Position numbers and translations under genes: made by a program. DNA of 33,298 nucleotides from Planctomycetota bacterium (GTDB lineage Bacteria; Planctomycetota; Phycisphaerae; Sedimentisphaerales; Anaerobacaceae): the NCBI GenBank assembly GCA_017885385.1, contig JAFNGF010000103.1:1-33298 (forward strand), read 5' to 3'. Below the pieces are notes generated by a model. That model had not been told where the DNA came from. It searched no databases and worked only from the letters and a program-made list of their open reading frames with translations. Positions 14,480 through 21,873 of this stretch are shown here, piece by piece; within the stretch, counting starts at the first letter, position 1, and each line of letters begins with the position of its first letter.

Positions 14480-16777
14480 CTAAAACTCCGGAATGTCCAA
14501 TGACTTTCTTTTGCTTTTCTCTGTGGTAGTAGATGGGGCGCGCTGAATAAGCGGGCCTTGCGCACGCAGCACAGTCGCGCTGGCAGGTGGCTCAGGCGGT
14601 TTGGGCGCCTCTTTCCAAACAAACTTGGCATTTAACACAAACCAATGGTCGTTGACCTCATACACCGGCTGGCCACGATCCAGCTTCGGCTGTCCGTATT
14701 GGTCTAATACAGCCAGCTTGTTGATAACCTCCTTTGTCATAGGATCCAGCAGAATTCTTGTGCCCGTAGTGGCGAGCTCAGGGGCTTTTGCGGCAAATCT
14801 GACATCCAGAACACCCACGCCCGCAGGCACTCCGATCTCCAAATCTACCGGCTCATAGTGCAGGTCAAAATGGTTGACATCGGTTCGCTCGTACAGCTTA
14901 AACGGACTGTTGCCGTCGGCAACCATCTCGTCCAGGTGCAACAGGCGAGTGACAAGCCCCCACCTGCTCGGCTGACCTTCCGCCCCCGCAGGATCAAGCA
15001 ATTCACCTATGTTTTTGTACGGGCTGTAGCCGACTATGGTCACCACAAATCCAGATTTCTTCTCCTCTTTTTTAGCTGCTCCCTGTCCTGCCAGCCACGG
15101 CGCGTAGGTGCCTTGGGCGCCCCTCTCACCCATCATTGCGGACTCCTCCATCATCGCCATATATTCCTCGTCCATCTGATCCTCACCCGTCTGTATGGGG
15201 GAGCCCCTTCTCATCGTGGCTGTAACGCCGAACTTCGCCTTGGCAAGGTTGTCTGAAAAGTAAGCAGACATCTCCGTTATAAATACCTGTTTTCGCTCCT
15301 TCCGCGGAATCTGCACAATCGCTTCAACATCGCCTTTGGCAAAAGCCTCGTAGAGCACCTTCTGCTCGGGGTTGTTCTTAGCGTTGGGTAAGACCGACAT
15401 TACGGCCTCGTGCAGGTGCGGAACTACCTCACGATACTCAAAAGGCTTACTCGCTTTTTCTATTTTCTCTTTATAGGTGGAACTTTCGGTCTCCAGCTCC
15501 TTTATATTCCTACTCACATCCGTAGCTTGGCTCACTATATGGCCTATCTCCTGCCGGATTGGGCTGTTTTTCGCATAACTAACCTTATCCAGAGCAGTTC
15601 TAGCCAGGCACAGCAATGAAACCACAAGCACCAGGCAAGCGGCGGCGATGAAGTACCTGCGTTTGCTGGCCCAGGCCATCGACCGTGCGATACTACGCGG
15701 CAGCAGATTGCTTTCAATCCGGGCAAGGCCCAGAGCCTGCAAAGCAAGGCCGTAGACCACTCCAAAGTCGCAGACGTTCTCGTGGAATTTCGCCGCTGAA
15801 ACCGCCGGGCCCATCGCCAGCCTCTTAAATGCGTCCGGCCTTTCCACCGGTATCTGCAAAGTCTGCTGCAAGTACTTTAACAAGCCCCGCAGCTTTGTCC
15901 CTCCACCAACAGCGATAACCTGTGAGAACTTAGTGTTCGCATTGGCACTGGTGTAAAAGCCCAGCGACCGCTGAACTTCAGAGGCAAGGTCTGTAAAGAC
16001 CGGCCTCATAGCCTGAAATATCTGCCGGGCATACTTGCTCATCGGCGAGGTCCGCTTCAGTTTTTCAGCCTTTTCAAAGTTGAGCTTAAATGCTTCAGCT
16101 ATCGCCTTGGTAAAAGCGTTGCCCCCTATCAGAATACACCTTTGCCAAACCGTTGATTTTGTGCAGACAACCAAGTCGGTGTTTTCGGCGCCAATATTAA
16201 GAATGACAACTGCTCTATTATCGGAACCGAACAAATCCGGACGGTCATACAACAGGTAATTGTATAGAGCCATTGGCGCCATCTGAACATAGCTAACCTG
16301 CAGTTCCTCTCTGCTGAAATGTTCCAACGCCGAGTTGACAACCTCATTTTTAATGGCAAAAATGCCTACTTTCTTTTCGGGAGTGTCGGATTCTGTCATC
16401 AACTGCCAGTCCCACTGCACATCGTTGATGTCAAAAGGAATCTGCTGGACGGCCTCAAACCTGACAATCTCAGGAATGCGCTTCTGCTCAACCGGCGGCA
16501 GGTTCACAAAACGCGCAAAACTATTCTGGCTCGGCACAGAAATGATTATCTCCTCGTCTTCGCCCAGCTCGCTGCGCTGCACAAACTGGCGCAAGCTCAA
16601 CGCGGTCAGCTCATCTCGTTCGGCAGCTTTGATACCGCTTCCAGAAAGGATTTTCCCGTGCTGGATATTGTCGAAGCCGATCACCTGCGCCACTCCGCCG
16701 ACAACCGCCAAATGCAGCGCTTTAAGGGAATTATTGCCCAAATCTATTGCCCAAACTGTGTCTGATGGTAACGCCAT
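14480..16777 (-). CDS. pilM: Type IV pilus assembly protein PilM fused to a PilN-like region
   Basis: The first ~360 of 765 residues are PilM: an actin-fold ATPase with IDLGNNSLKALHL near 11, the PilM pattern FEAVQQIPFDINDVQWDW around 108-125, ILNIGAENTDLVV in the middle and VIAVGGGTKLRGLLKY near 288. A transmembrane segment follows at about 374-393 (YFIAAACLVLVVSLLCLART), then a coiled-coil region and a periplasmic domain, as in PilN. Separate pilM and pilN genes are the usual case, so this is a natural fusion giving cytoplasmic and periplasmic parts in one chain. Around 532-550 sits a Met-rich acidic motif, MDEEYMAMMEESAMM, resembling the C-terminus of the third operon protein. AGGAGG lies 6 nt before the start codon. 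It heads the three-gene operon, back to back with mtaB. No pilQ, pilB, pilT or pilin gene is in the window. Confidence 0.88.
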   Translation of the reverse strand: MALPSDTVWAIDLGNNSLKALHLAVVGGVAQVIGFDNIQHGKILSGSGIKAAERDELTALSLRQFVQRSELGEDEEIIISVPSQNSFARFVNLPPVEQKRIPEIVRFEAVQQIPFDINDVQWDWQLMTESDTPEKKVGIFAIKNEVVNSALEHFSREELQVSYVQMAPMALYNYLLYDRPDLFGSDNRAVVILNIGAENTDLVVCTKSTVWQRCILIGGNAFTKAIAEAFKLNFEKAEKLKRTSPMSKYARQIFQAMRPVFTDLASEVQRSLGFYTSANANTKFSQVIAVGGGTKLRGLLKYLQQTLQIPVERPDAFKRLAMGPAVSAAKFHENVCDFGVVYGLALQALGLARIESNLLPRSIARSMAWASKRRYFIAAACLVLVVSLLCLARTALDKVSYAKNSPIRQEIGHIVSQATDVSRNIKELETESSTYKEKIEKASKPFEYREVVPHLHEAVMSVLPNAKNNPEQKVLYEAFAKGDVEAIVQIPRKERKQVFITEMSAYFSDNLAKAKFGVTATMRRGSPIQTGEDQMDEEYMAMMEESAMMGERGAQGTYAPWLAGQGAAKKEEKKSGFVVTIVGYSPYKNIGELLDPAGAEGQPSRWGLVTRLLHLDEMVADGNSPFKLYERTDVNHFDLHYEPVDLEIGVPAGVGVLDVRFAAKAPELATTGTRILLDPMTKEVINKLAVLDQYGQPKLDRGQPVYEVNDHWFVLNAKFVWKEAPKPPEPPASATVLRAQGPLIQRAPSTTTEKSKRKSLDIPEF

Positions 16778-16815
16778 GACAAACCTCCTGCTTTATCTGA
16801 CCGCGCTCGACTAAC

Positions 16816-16844
16816 TTGTAAATAAGGACCAAAAACTGTAAATT
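16816..16844 (+). promoter_or_regulatory. Possible promoter of mtaB
   Basis: TTGTAA, a 17-bp spacer and TAAATT would start RNA about 7 nt before the ATG at 16858, giving an almost leaderless message. That would fit the lack of a Shine-Dalgarno site there. Moderate match only. Confidence 0.4.
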
Positions 16845-16857
16845 ATTGTATCATACT

Positions 16858-18255
16858 ATGATGACCTTTTCTATCGATACCCTTGGCTGTAAAGTTAATC
16901 AATACGAAAGTCAGCAGATTCGGGAGCTGCTCGAACGCCTCGGTCTCGAACAAGTCCAGACGTTCGACAAACCCGACGTGGTAGTTGTCAATACCTGCTG
17001 CGTGACCCACATCGCTTCTGCCAAGAGCCGACAATACATTCGCAAAGCCCAAAAGCTAAGTCCTGATAGCGCCGTCGTTGTATGCGGCTGCCTACCTACC
17101 GTCAAAATAGGCGAGCTGCACAACTTGAATGAAAATGTCCACCTTGTCACAAACAGGGACGAGCTTGCTGGTGCACTGCTGCAAATAGTCACCGGCAAAG
17201 TCCTCGCCTGTAACTGCCAGGCCCTGCGATACCGGCCCACATTCACAATTAAATCAGAAAACGTCGCTAAAGTCAAGCGTAAAAACGAGTTGCCTTTTTC
17301 CGCTACCCTTAAACCCCTAAGCTCATTCAAAGGCCAAACCCGAGCTTTTCTCAAGGTTCAAGATGGCTGTGATGGATATTGCACCTATTGTATTATACCC
17401 CAGGTTCGCCCCTTTGTTCATAACAAGTCACCTGCAGCTATTTTACAGGAAGCGCAGGCCCTTATTAAGGATGCGCATAAGGAAATTGTCGTTACAGGAA
17501 TTTTCCTCGGCGCTTACGGCCAGCCCACCGTCAGGCGAAAAGACTGGCCCAACGGGCAAAATGATAAACTGGCAGATTTGCTCGACAAACTGGCTGAAAT
17601 ACCTGGCCTGGCAAGGATAAGATTAAGCTCACTTGAGCCGGCTGACGTCACGCCCCGCTTACTCGATAGTTTCTGCGAACATCGTAACATTATGCCGCAT
17701 CTGCACTTGTCGCTCCAGTCCGGCTCAAATGCGATCCTGAAGAAAATGGCCCGCCAGTACAACGCCGATGAGTTTCTTGAGAAGGTCGAGTTAATTAAGT
17801 CCCGGCTGGGCAGGCCCGCTATCAGTACTGATATCATCGTTGGGTTTCCTGGTGAGAAGGACGCCGACTTTGAGCAGACTGTTAAAATAGCTAAAGATGT
17901 GGGCTTTGCCAAGATGCACGTCTTTGCCTTTTCGCCGCGAAAAGGCACCGCCGCAGCAGTAATGCAAGACAAGATAGACCCTAAAGTTATAAAAGAACGC
18001 TCGAAAATCCTGCGTGATTTAGACGCCCAACTCCAAAGAGAATTCCGCCAGCAATTTGTCGGCGAAACCGCAACGGTCCTGATAGAAAACGGGACGGGCC
18101 AGCCACATGGCCGAGCCGAGAGATACTTCATGGTCTATCTAAAGAACCCCTCGCAACAAGTTAAGAGGAATGATCTGGTTACTGCCAAGCTGCTCGAAAA
18201 TAGAGAAAATGGCGTAACTGGCGAAGTTCTCGCCGAGGTCAATCCGCACCTTTGA
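16858..18255 (+). CDS. mtaB: tRNA (N6-threonylcarbamoyladenosine(37)-C2)-methylthiotransferase MtaB
   Basis: This radical-SAM enzyme adds a methylthio group to t6A at position 37 of ANN-decoding tRNAs, giving ms2t6A. The N-terminal UPF0004 domain has its three cluster cysteines in LGCKVNQYE, NTCCVT and VCGCLP. The radical-SAM motif CDGYCTYCIIP is at about 171-181 and is followed by HLHLSLQSGSNAILKKMAR and STDIIVGFPGE. A short TRAM-like domain for tRNA binding ends the chain. GCKVNQYE distinguishes MtaB from MiaB and RimO. The ORF track begins at a TTG at 16846. I prefer ATG 16858 (or 16861), which starts the conserved MTFSIDTLGCK; no ribosome site marks either one. The gene is divergent from pilM, 80 bp away, and followed by about 500 bp without a gene. 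Confidence 0.95.
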   Translation: MMTFSIDTLGCKVNQYESQQIRELLERLGLEQVQTFDKPDVVVVNTCCVTHIASAKSRQYIRKAQKLSPDSAVVVCGCLPTVKIGELHNLNENVHLVTNRDELAGALLQIVTGKVLACNCQALRYRPTFTIKSENVAKVKRKNELPFSATLKPLSSFKGQTRAFLKVQDGCDGYCTYCIIPQVRPFVHNKSPAAILQEAQALIKDAHKEIVVTGIFLGAYGQPTVRRKDWPNGQNDKLADLLDKLAEIPGLARIRLSSLEPADVTPRLLDSFCEHRNIMPHLHLSLQSGSNAILKKMARQYNADEFLEKVELIKSRLGRPAISTDIIVGFPGEKDADFEQTVKIAKDVGFAKMHVFAFSPRKGTAAAVMQDKIDPKVIKERSKILRDLDAQLQREFRQQFVGETATVLIENGTGQPHGRAERYFMVYLKNPSQQVKRNDLVTAKLLENRENGVTGEVLAEVNPHL

Positions 18256-18420
18256 CTTGGTCCTTCCACTGCCCAGCAGATAGCGGTTTTCAGCATTAAA
18301 AACGGGGGATGAGTATCCGGTATCGGGGATAAATTTTGGACACCTGGTTTTTAAGACTTTTCTGCAAAATTTTTGTAAGTGCTTGAGGCACAAGGGCATA
18401 AGTGCAAAAGCGAAAGAGTT

Positions 18421-18490
18421 CAAAAATGAGCAAAAATGCGCAGAAATGGACAGAATTGCGCAGGTTTTGAGCAGAAATGATCAAGAAATG
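18421..18490. repeat. Degenerate 10-bp tandem array with phased A-runs
   Basis: Successive units CAAAAATGAG, CAAAAATGCG, CAGAAATGGA, CAGAATTGCG, CAGGTTTTGA, GCAGAAATGA and TCAAGAAATG repeat with a period of 10 to 11 bp, close to one helical turn. The A-runs therefore fall on one face of the helix, as in intrinsically bent DNA. Confidence 0.7.
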
Positions 18491-18586
18491 CGCACTTTTT
18501 GACATGGCCCAAAAGGGTCGACTTGACTTTTGCCGGACACATTCACTTCTGGCACGCAGGTTGCTGAGGCACGGACAAACACAGAC

Positions 18587-18614
18587 TTGAACACCGACAG
18601 ACACGGACTATAAT
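18587..18614 (+). promoter_or_regulatory. Promoter of the KAP NTPase gene
   Basis: TTGAAC, a 16-bp spacer and a perfect TATAAT at 18609-18614. The -35 box lies among repeated ACNGAC words (18571-18608) that could be binding sites for a regulator. Confidence 0.55.
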
Positions 18615-18775
18615 TGTGACTCTGGGATCTTATTGGGTTCCGCCGCGGCGGATTTCAATTTGTCAACGGATAGAATAGATCTCAGGTGTTTCAGGTATTG
18701 ACAGCACTCCTGATTTATGCCACAAGATCTCATCTGTCCCACTGAGAGGGCTGTTATTTGAGGAGTGCGAGATTT

Positions 18776-20923
18776 ATGGCAGAAACCAATCAGAAACAAT
18801 TGTCAGGTGACAGGCCACTAAAGGACCCACGGGATGACCGGCTCGGGTACGCGACTTTCGCGCGTCACATAGCCCGATCTTTATGTGAAATGATCCCGGT
18901 CGATGGGTTAGTTGTGACCATATATGGCCCCTGGGGTTGTGGTAAGACGACTGTGCTAAACTTTATTGAATACTACCTCAAGCATAACGGACAGGCAAAA
19001 AGTCCAGAGGTCATTTACTTCAATCCCTGGTGGTTTTCCGGTAGCGAGAACCTCATGCGGGATTTCTTTAATCAAGTGATTGCTTCTCTAGATCCGAAGC
19101 AGCAGACACTGAAGGAGATCCGCGAAACCCTGGCCCGGGTCGGTAACGTCTTGGCGAAAGCACCAATACCGGGAAGGGGATGGGTTGGCACGTTGACAGA
19201 GTGCATCTGGCCACGGGAGGTTAATCTGACTAAATTGCGAGAGAAACTGGAAAAGCTTTTGCGGTCACAAAAATGCCGATTTGTAATTTTTATGGATGAC
19301 ATTGACCGGCTGACGGCCGACGAAATGCGCGACCTATTCAAGGCGGTGAAAGCTATCGGGAATTTGCCGAATATCGTCTACGTTTTGGCGTTCGATAAAT
19401 CCGTAGTCGCAAACGCTCTGAGCGAAATACAGAAAGGTACAGGCGAAGAATACCTCGAGAAGATTGTTCAAGTGCCATTCGAACTACCATTTCCCGATAA
19501 GTCCTCTATCCGAAGCTTATTATTTGAGAGACTTGGTTCAGTTCTTGGAGAGGTGGATGAGTCCATGTTTGACCAGCAATACTGGGCGAACATCTATCTT
19601 GATGGGATTGATCCAGTAATCGAAACGCCCCGTGACATCAACCGGTTGTCTAATGCGATCTCGGTCACCTACCAGGCTGTTCGGGGTGAAGTGAACCCTG
19701 TAGATTTCATCGCAATAGAGACCATGAGGGTGTTCGTGCCCACGATCTATCACAAGATTCGCGCCAATCCTGAGAGCTTCACTGGATCGTCCGAGAGGAC
19801 TCCACGTGGCAGCGAAGACTCTGAACGCCAGTTCCACAACGGCTACATCGAGCAGATAGATAAGTCCATCCAGGAAGCAATGAAGAACCTGCTGCAGCGC
19901 CTTTTTCCCAGGCTTCAAGCCGTTTGGGCGAGGGTAGGCACGAGTTCAAGTTTTGAGGCGCAATGGAGACGAGAACTGCGCGTATGCAGCGCGGATGTGT
20001 TTCCAGTCTATTTCCGACTGGAGTTGGCCGAAGGCTCGATTCGAGCCCGGGACGTGAAGGAGTTTTTAGAGATAGGGAACGACCAAAATAAGGTAGCCGC
20101 CCACCTGAGCAAACTGACTGGTCAAACCCACCCAACTGGTATAACGTGTGCACATGCATTGTTGCAGCGGCTGGAAGACTACACCGGCGAACAGATCGCG
20201 ACCGAATGCATCAGGCCAATTTTGCTGGCGTTATTTGATGTGGGCGATGAATTGTGCGCGGCCGAACCAGACCGGCGCGGATTTTACGATTTTGGAGTCG
20301 AGACGCAGGTCGGCCGGATCATCTATCAATTGCTCAGACGCCAGCCCGAAACCGACCGGTTCCGCGTACTCGCAGAAGCCATCCAGAAAGGAAAAAGCCT
20401 AGCAACAATCGTTCGAGAAGTTTCTGTTTTCCGCCAGATGCAGGAGAAGCGCGATGGGCAAGAACCGTCCTCAGGTGAAGAGCACCTTGTCGCACGGGGG
20501 CACTTGGAGGAACTTGAGAGGCTTGCGGCAGAGAGAATCGCAAAAGAAGCCAAGGAGAGTTCGCTCGTCTGGCACATAGACTTAGCGCGCATACTTCTTT
20601 GCTGGAAAGATTGGGACAGGAATGGTCAGTACGAACCCTGGCTGGAAAAGATAAAATCAGAGGAGGCCTTCATAATATCGCTTCTGACAAGCATGCTTGG
20701 GGTAACATTTTCTCAGGGAATGGGACTCTTCGGTCTTGGGGATCGCGTCCCCAGACGTAGCTATAAAATCGACCTGAAGTTTGTCAGAGAGTTCGTGGAT
20801 CCTAAAGAAATCTACCCTATTGTGTCGAACGCACTCGAAGGTAGCACACTATCCGCGCGCGAACGGACAGCGCTCGAAACATTCCTCCAAGAGCTGGAGA
20901 AACCGGACGACCAGAAGCAATGA
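18776..20923 (+). CDS. KAP-family P-loop NTPase, stand-alone
   Basis: Started at the ATG at 18776, which has GAGGAG 10 nt upstream, the protein has 715 residues; the ORF-track start is an earlier TTG lying in that ribosome site. Walker A is GPWGCGKTT at 51-59 and Walker B is IFMDDIDRL at 171-179. Family marks are YFNPWWFSG near 81, LAFDKSVVANAL near 204 and EEYLEKIVQVPFELP near 224, followed by TPRDINRLSNA. Many KAP proteins carry two to four transmembrane helices between the Walker motifs; none is visible here, so it should be soluble. The C-terminal 400 residues are mostly helical and unassigned. KAP NTPases are known from phage exclusion (PifA of F plasmid) and as QatA of the Qat defence system, but no partner gene is seen next to it. 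A function in defence is therefore inference only. Confidence 0.85.
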   Translation: MAETNQKQLSGDRPLKDPRDDRLGYATFARHIARSLCEMIPVDGLVVTIYGPWGCGKTTVLNFIEYYLKHNGQAKSPEVIYFNPWWFSGSENLMRDFFNQVIASLDPKQQTLKEIRETLARVGNVLAKAPIPGRGWVGTLTECIWPREVNLTKLREKLEKLLRSQKCRFVIFMDDIDRLTADEMRDLFKAVKAIGNLPNIVYVLAFDKSVVANALSEIQKGTGEEYLEKIVQVPFELPFPDKSSIRSLLFERLGSVLGEVDESMFDQQYWANIYLDGIDPVIETPRDINRLSNAISVTYQAVRGEVNPVDFIAIETMRVFVPTIYHKIRANPESFTGSSERTPRGSEDSERQFHNGYIEQIDKSIQEAMKNLLQRLFPRLQAVWARVGTSSSFEAQWRRELRVCSADVFPVYFRLELAEGSIRARDVKEFLEIGNDQNKVAAHLSKLTGQTHPTGITCAHALLQRLEDYTGEQIATECIRPILLALFDVGDELCAAEPDRRGFYDFGVETQVGRIIYQLLRRQPETDRFRVLAEAIQKGKSLATIVREVSVFRQMQEKRDGQEPSSGEEHLVARGHLEELERLAAERIAKEAKESSLVWHIDLARILLCWKDWDRNGQYEPWLEKIKSEEAFIISLLTSMLGVTFSQGMGLFGLGDRVPRRSYKIDLKFVREFVDPKEIYPIVSNALEGSTLSARERTALETFLQELEKPDDQKQ

Positions 20924-20988
20924 TATACCGAACATACGGCACGATTTGAAGATGGTGTGCGCGGCACAGCCGACGATTTGGTAGAACT

Positions 20989-21138
20989 ATGAACACAGAC
21001 TATTTTCGTTATTGTCCGAAGTGTGGGGCGAGGGCGCTGGAGCTGTGCCTGCCGGGAATGATTAAGTTCGGTAGGGTAGGCTCCGCCTACCATCGCAGGG
21101 ACAGTGTGCAGAGCACACCCTACGGGTTCGGCAAGTGA
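20989..21138 (+). pseudogene. NUDIX-hydrolase zinc-ribbon remnant cut off by a repeat
   Basis: This 49-codon frame, too short for the ORF track, begins MNTDYFRYCPKCGARALEL. That is the usual start of NUDIX hydrolases with an N-terminal zinc ribbon (FRYCPxCG). The second Cys pair and the NUDIX box are absent: after about 28 residues the frame enters a GTAGGG-type hairpin element and stops inside the end of convergent msrA. It is probably the broken 5' end of a gene; a tiny free-standing zinc-ribbon protein is less likely. Confidence 0.45.
21071..21123. repeat. Paired GTAGGGT hairpin element overlapping the msrA stop codon
   Basis: The ends GTAGGGT (21071-21077) and ACCCTAC (21117-21123) are inverted. 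Inside are two hairpins, GGTAGGC-tcc-GCCTACC (21075-21091) and GTGTGC-aga-GCACAC (21104-21118). GTAG at the foot of a hairpin recalls REP elements. The msrA stop codon (21120-21122 on the minus strand) is made of repeat bases. Confidence 0.65.
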
Positions 21139-21656
21139 CAGGAGCCTGGGCCGTGCTTTTCAAAGTAATGCTGGTGGTACTCCTCGGCACGGTAGAACTT
21201 TGAGGCTGGCGTAATCTCTGTCACGATCGGTTTGTCAAATCGGCCAGACTTTTCAAGCTCAAGCTTTGAGGCTTCGGCAGCAACTCGCTGCTGTTCGTGG
21301 TGATAGAAAATCGCTGAGCGGTATTGCGTGCCGACGTCGGGGCCCTGGCGGTTAAGAGTTGTCGGGTCGTGAATGCTCCAGAAGACATCCAGAAGCTGCT
21401 GATATGAGATTTGTGCCGGGTCATACGTAATCTCAACCGCTTCGGCATGGCCGGTCCTATCGGTGCAAACCTCTTTATAGGTTGGATTCTCTGTGTGGCC
21501 GCCGGTATAGCCGACCTGCGTCGAGACGACGCCGGGGACTTTAGCAAAGGCGGCCTCGACGCCCCAGAAGCAGCCAGCTGCGAAGGTGGCTTTCTCGTAC
21601 CGGCTTAACCGGCCAGCATCGGCGGATATTTCTTGCGCTGCATCTGAACTGTTCAT
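21120..21656 (-). CDS. msrA: Peptide-methionine (S)-S-oxide reductase MsrA
   Basis: The 178-residue enzyme repairs oxidised methionine (S-sulfoxide) in proteins or free in the cytoplasm. The catalytic motif GCFWGVE has its Cys at 29, followed by VGYTGG, the [12 protein letters not shown] block and [13 protein letters not shown], all typical of MsrA. The end, [10 protein letters not shown], keeps a Cys near the C-terminus that could resolve the sulfenate. The start ATG has AGGTGA 6 nt upstream. The chain has about 15 extra residues before the conserved core, with no signal peptide. The 3' end runs into a hairpin repeat that supplies the stop codon, so the last two or three residues may be repeat-derived. 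There is no msrB fusion or neighbour. It is convergent with the NUDIX remnant and divergent from the arginine operon. Confidence 0.95.
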   Translation of the reverse strand: MNSSDAAQEISADAGRLSRYEKATFAAGCFWGVEAAFAKVPGVVSTQVGYTGGHTENPTYKEVCTDRTGHAEAVEITYDPAQISYQQLLDVFWSIHDPTTLNRQGPDVGTQYRSAIFYHHEQQRVAAEASKLELEKSGRFDKPIVTEITPASKFYRAEEYHQHYFEKHGPGSCHLPNP

Positions 21657-21701
21657 ATTGTCTCACCTAATAATATTATCGCCAAAATCTTCCGCAGGCA
21701 A

Positions 21702-21750
21702 GAAACCCCCCAGTGTAAAGCTGGGGGCTAAACATTTAAAAACCCCCAGG
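21702..21750. repeat. Hairpin element of the GAAACC...GCTAAAC family
   Basis: GAAAC is followed by CCCCCAG-tgtaaag-CTGGGGG (21707-21727), then GCTAAAC and a third CCCCCAG at 21743-21749 that could pair with the same CTGGGGG. The element lies upstream of the argB promoter, so attenuation of argB is unlikely. It is followed by a CCCTTCGACCGCGCTCGGGA word typical of other dispersed repeats. Confidence 0.65.
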
Positions 21751-21806
21751 ATAAACCCTTCGACCGCGCTCGGGACAGGCCTGGCGCTGAATATAGTTTA
21801 TATTTC

Positions 21807-21835
21807 TTGACGAATTGGCCGCAGGGTAATAAACT
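21807..21835 (+). promoter_or_regulatory. Promoter of the argBDF operon
   Basis: TTGACG, a 17-bp spacer and TAAACT place the start near 21842, leaving a leader of about 30 nt before the GTG of argB. No clear ARG box was recognised. Confidence 0.55.
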
Positions 21836-21873
21836 CACCGCTTTCCCAGACCGTTTTTTCAGGAAGTACGCAG

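Larger units (their letters stand above)
18256..18775. other. Intergenic region with phased repeats ahead of the KAP gene
   Basis: No supported gene. From left to right it holds an AT-rich stretch, a decamer array (18421-18490), GGCCCaaaaGGGTC, four ACNGAC words spaced 10-12 bp (18571-18608) and a promoter whose -10 box is at 18609. From 18621 to 18775 a leader of about 155 nt shows no recognised riboswitch. No terminator of mtaB is obvious. Confidence 0.6.

Noticed and set aside
18421-18490. CRISPR array
   Set aside because: The units are 10 bp, degenerate and contiguous, with no spacers and no cas genes nearby.
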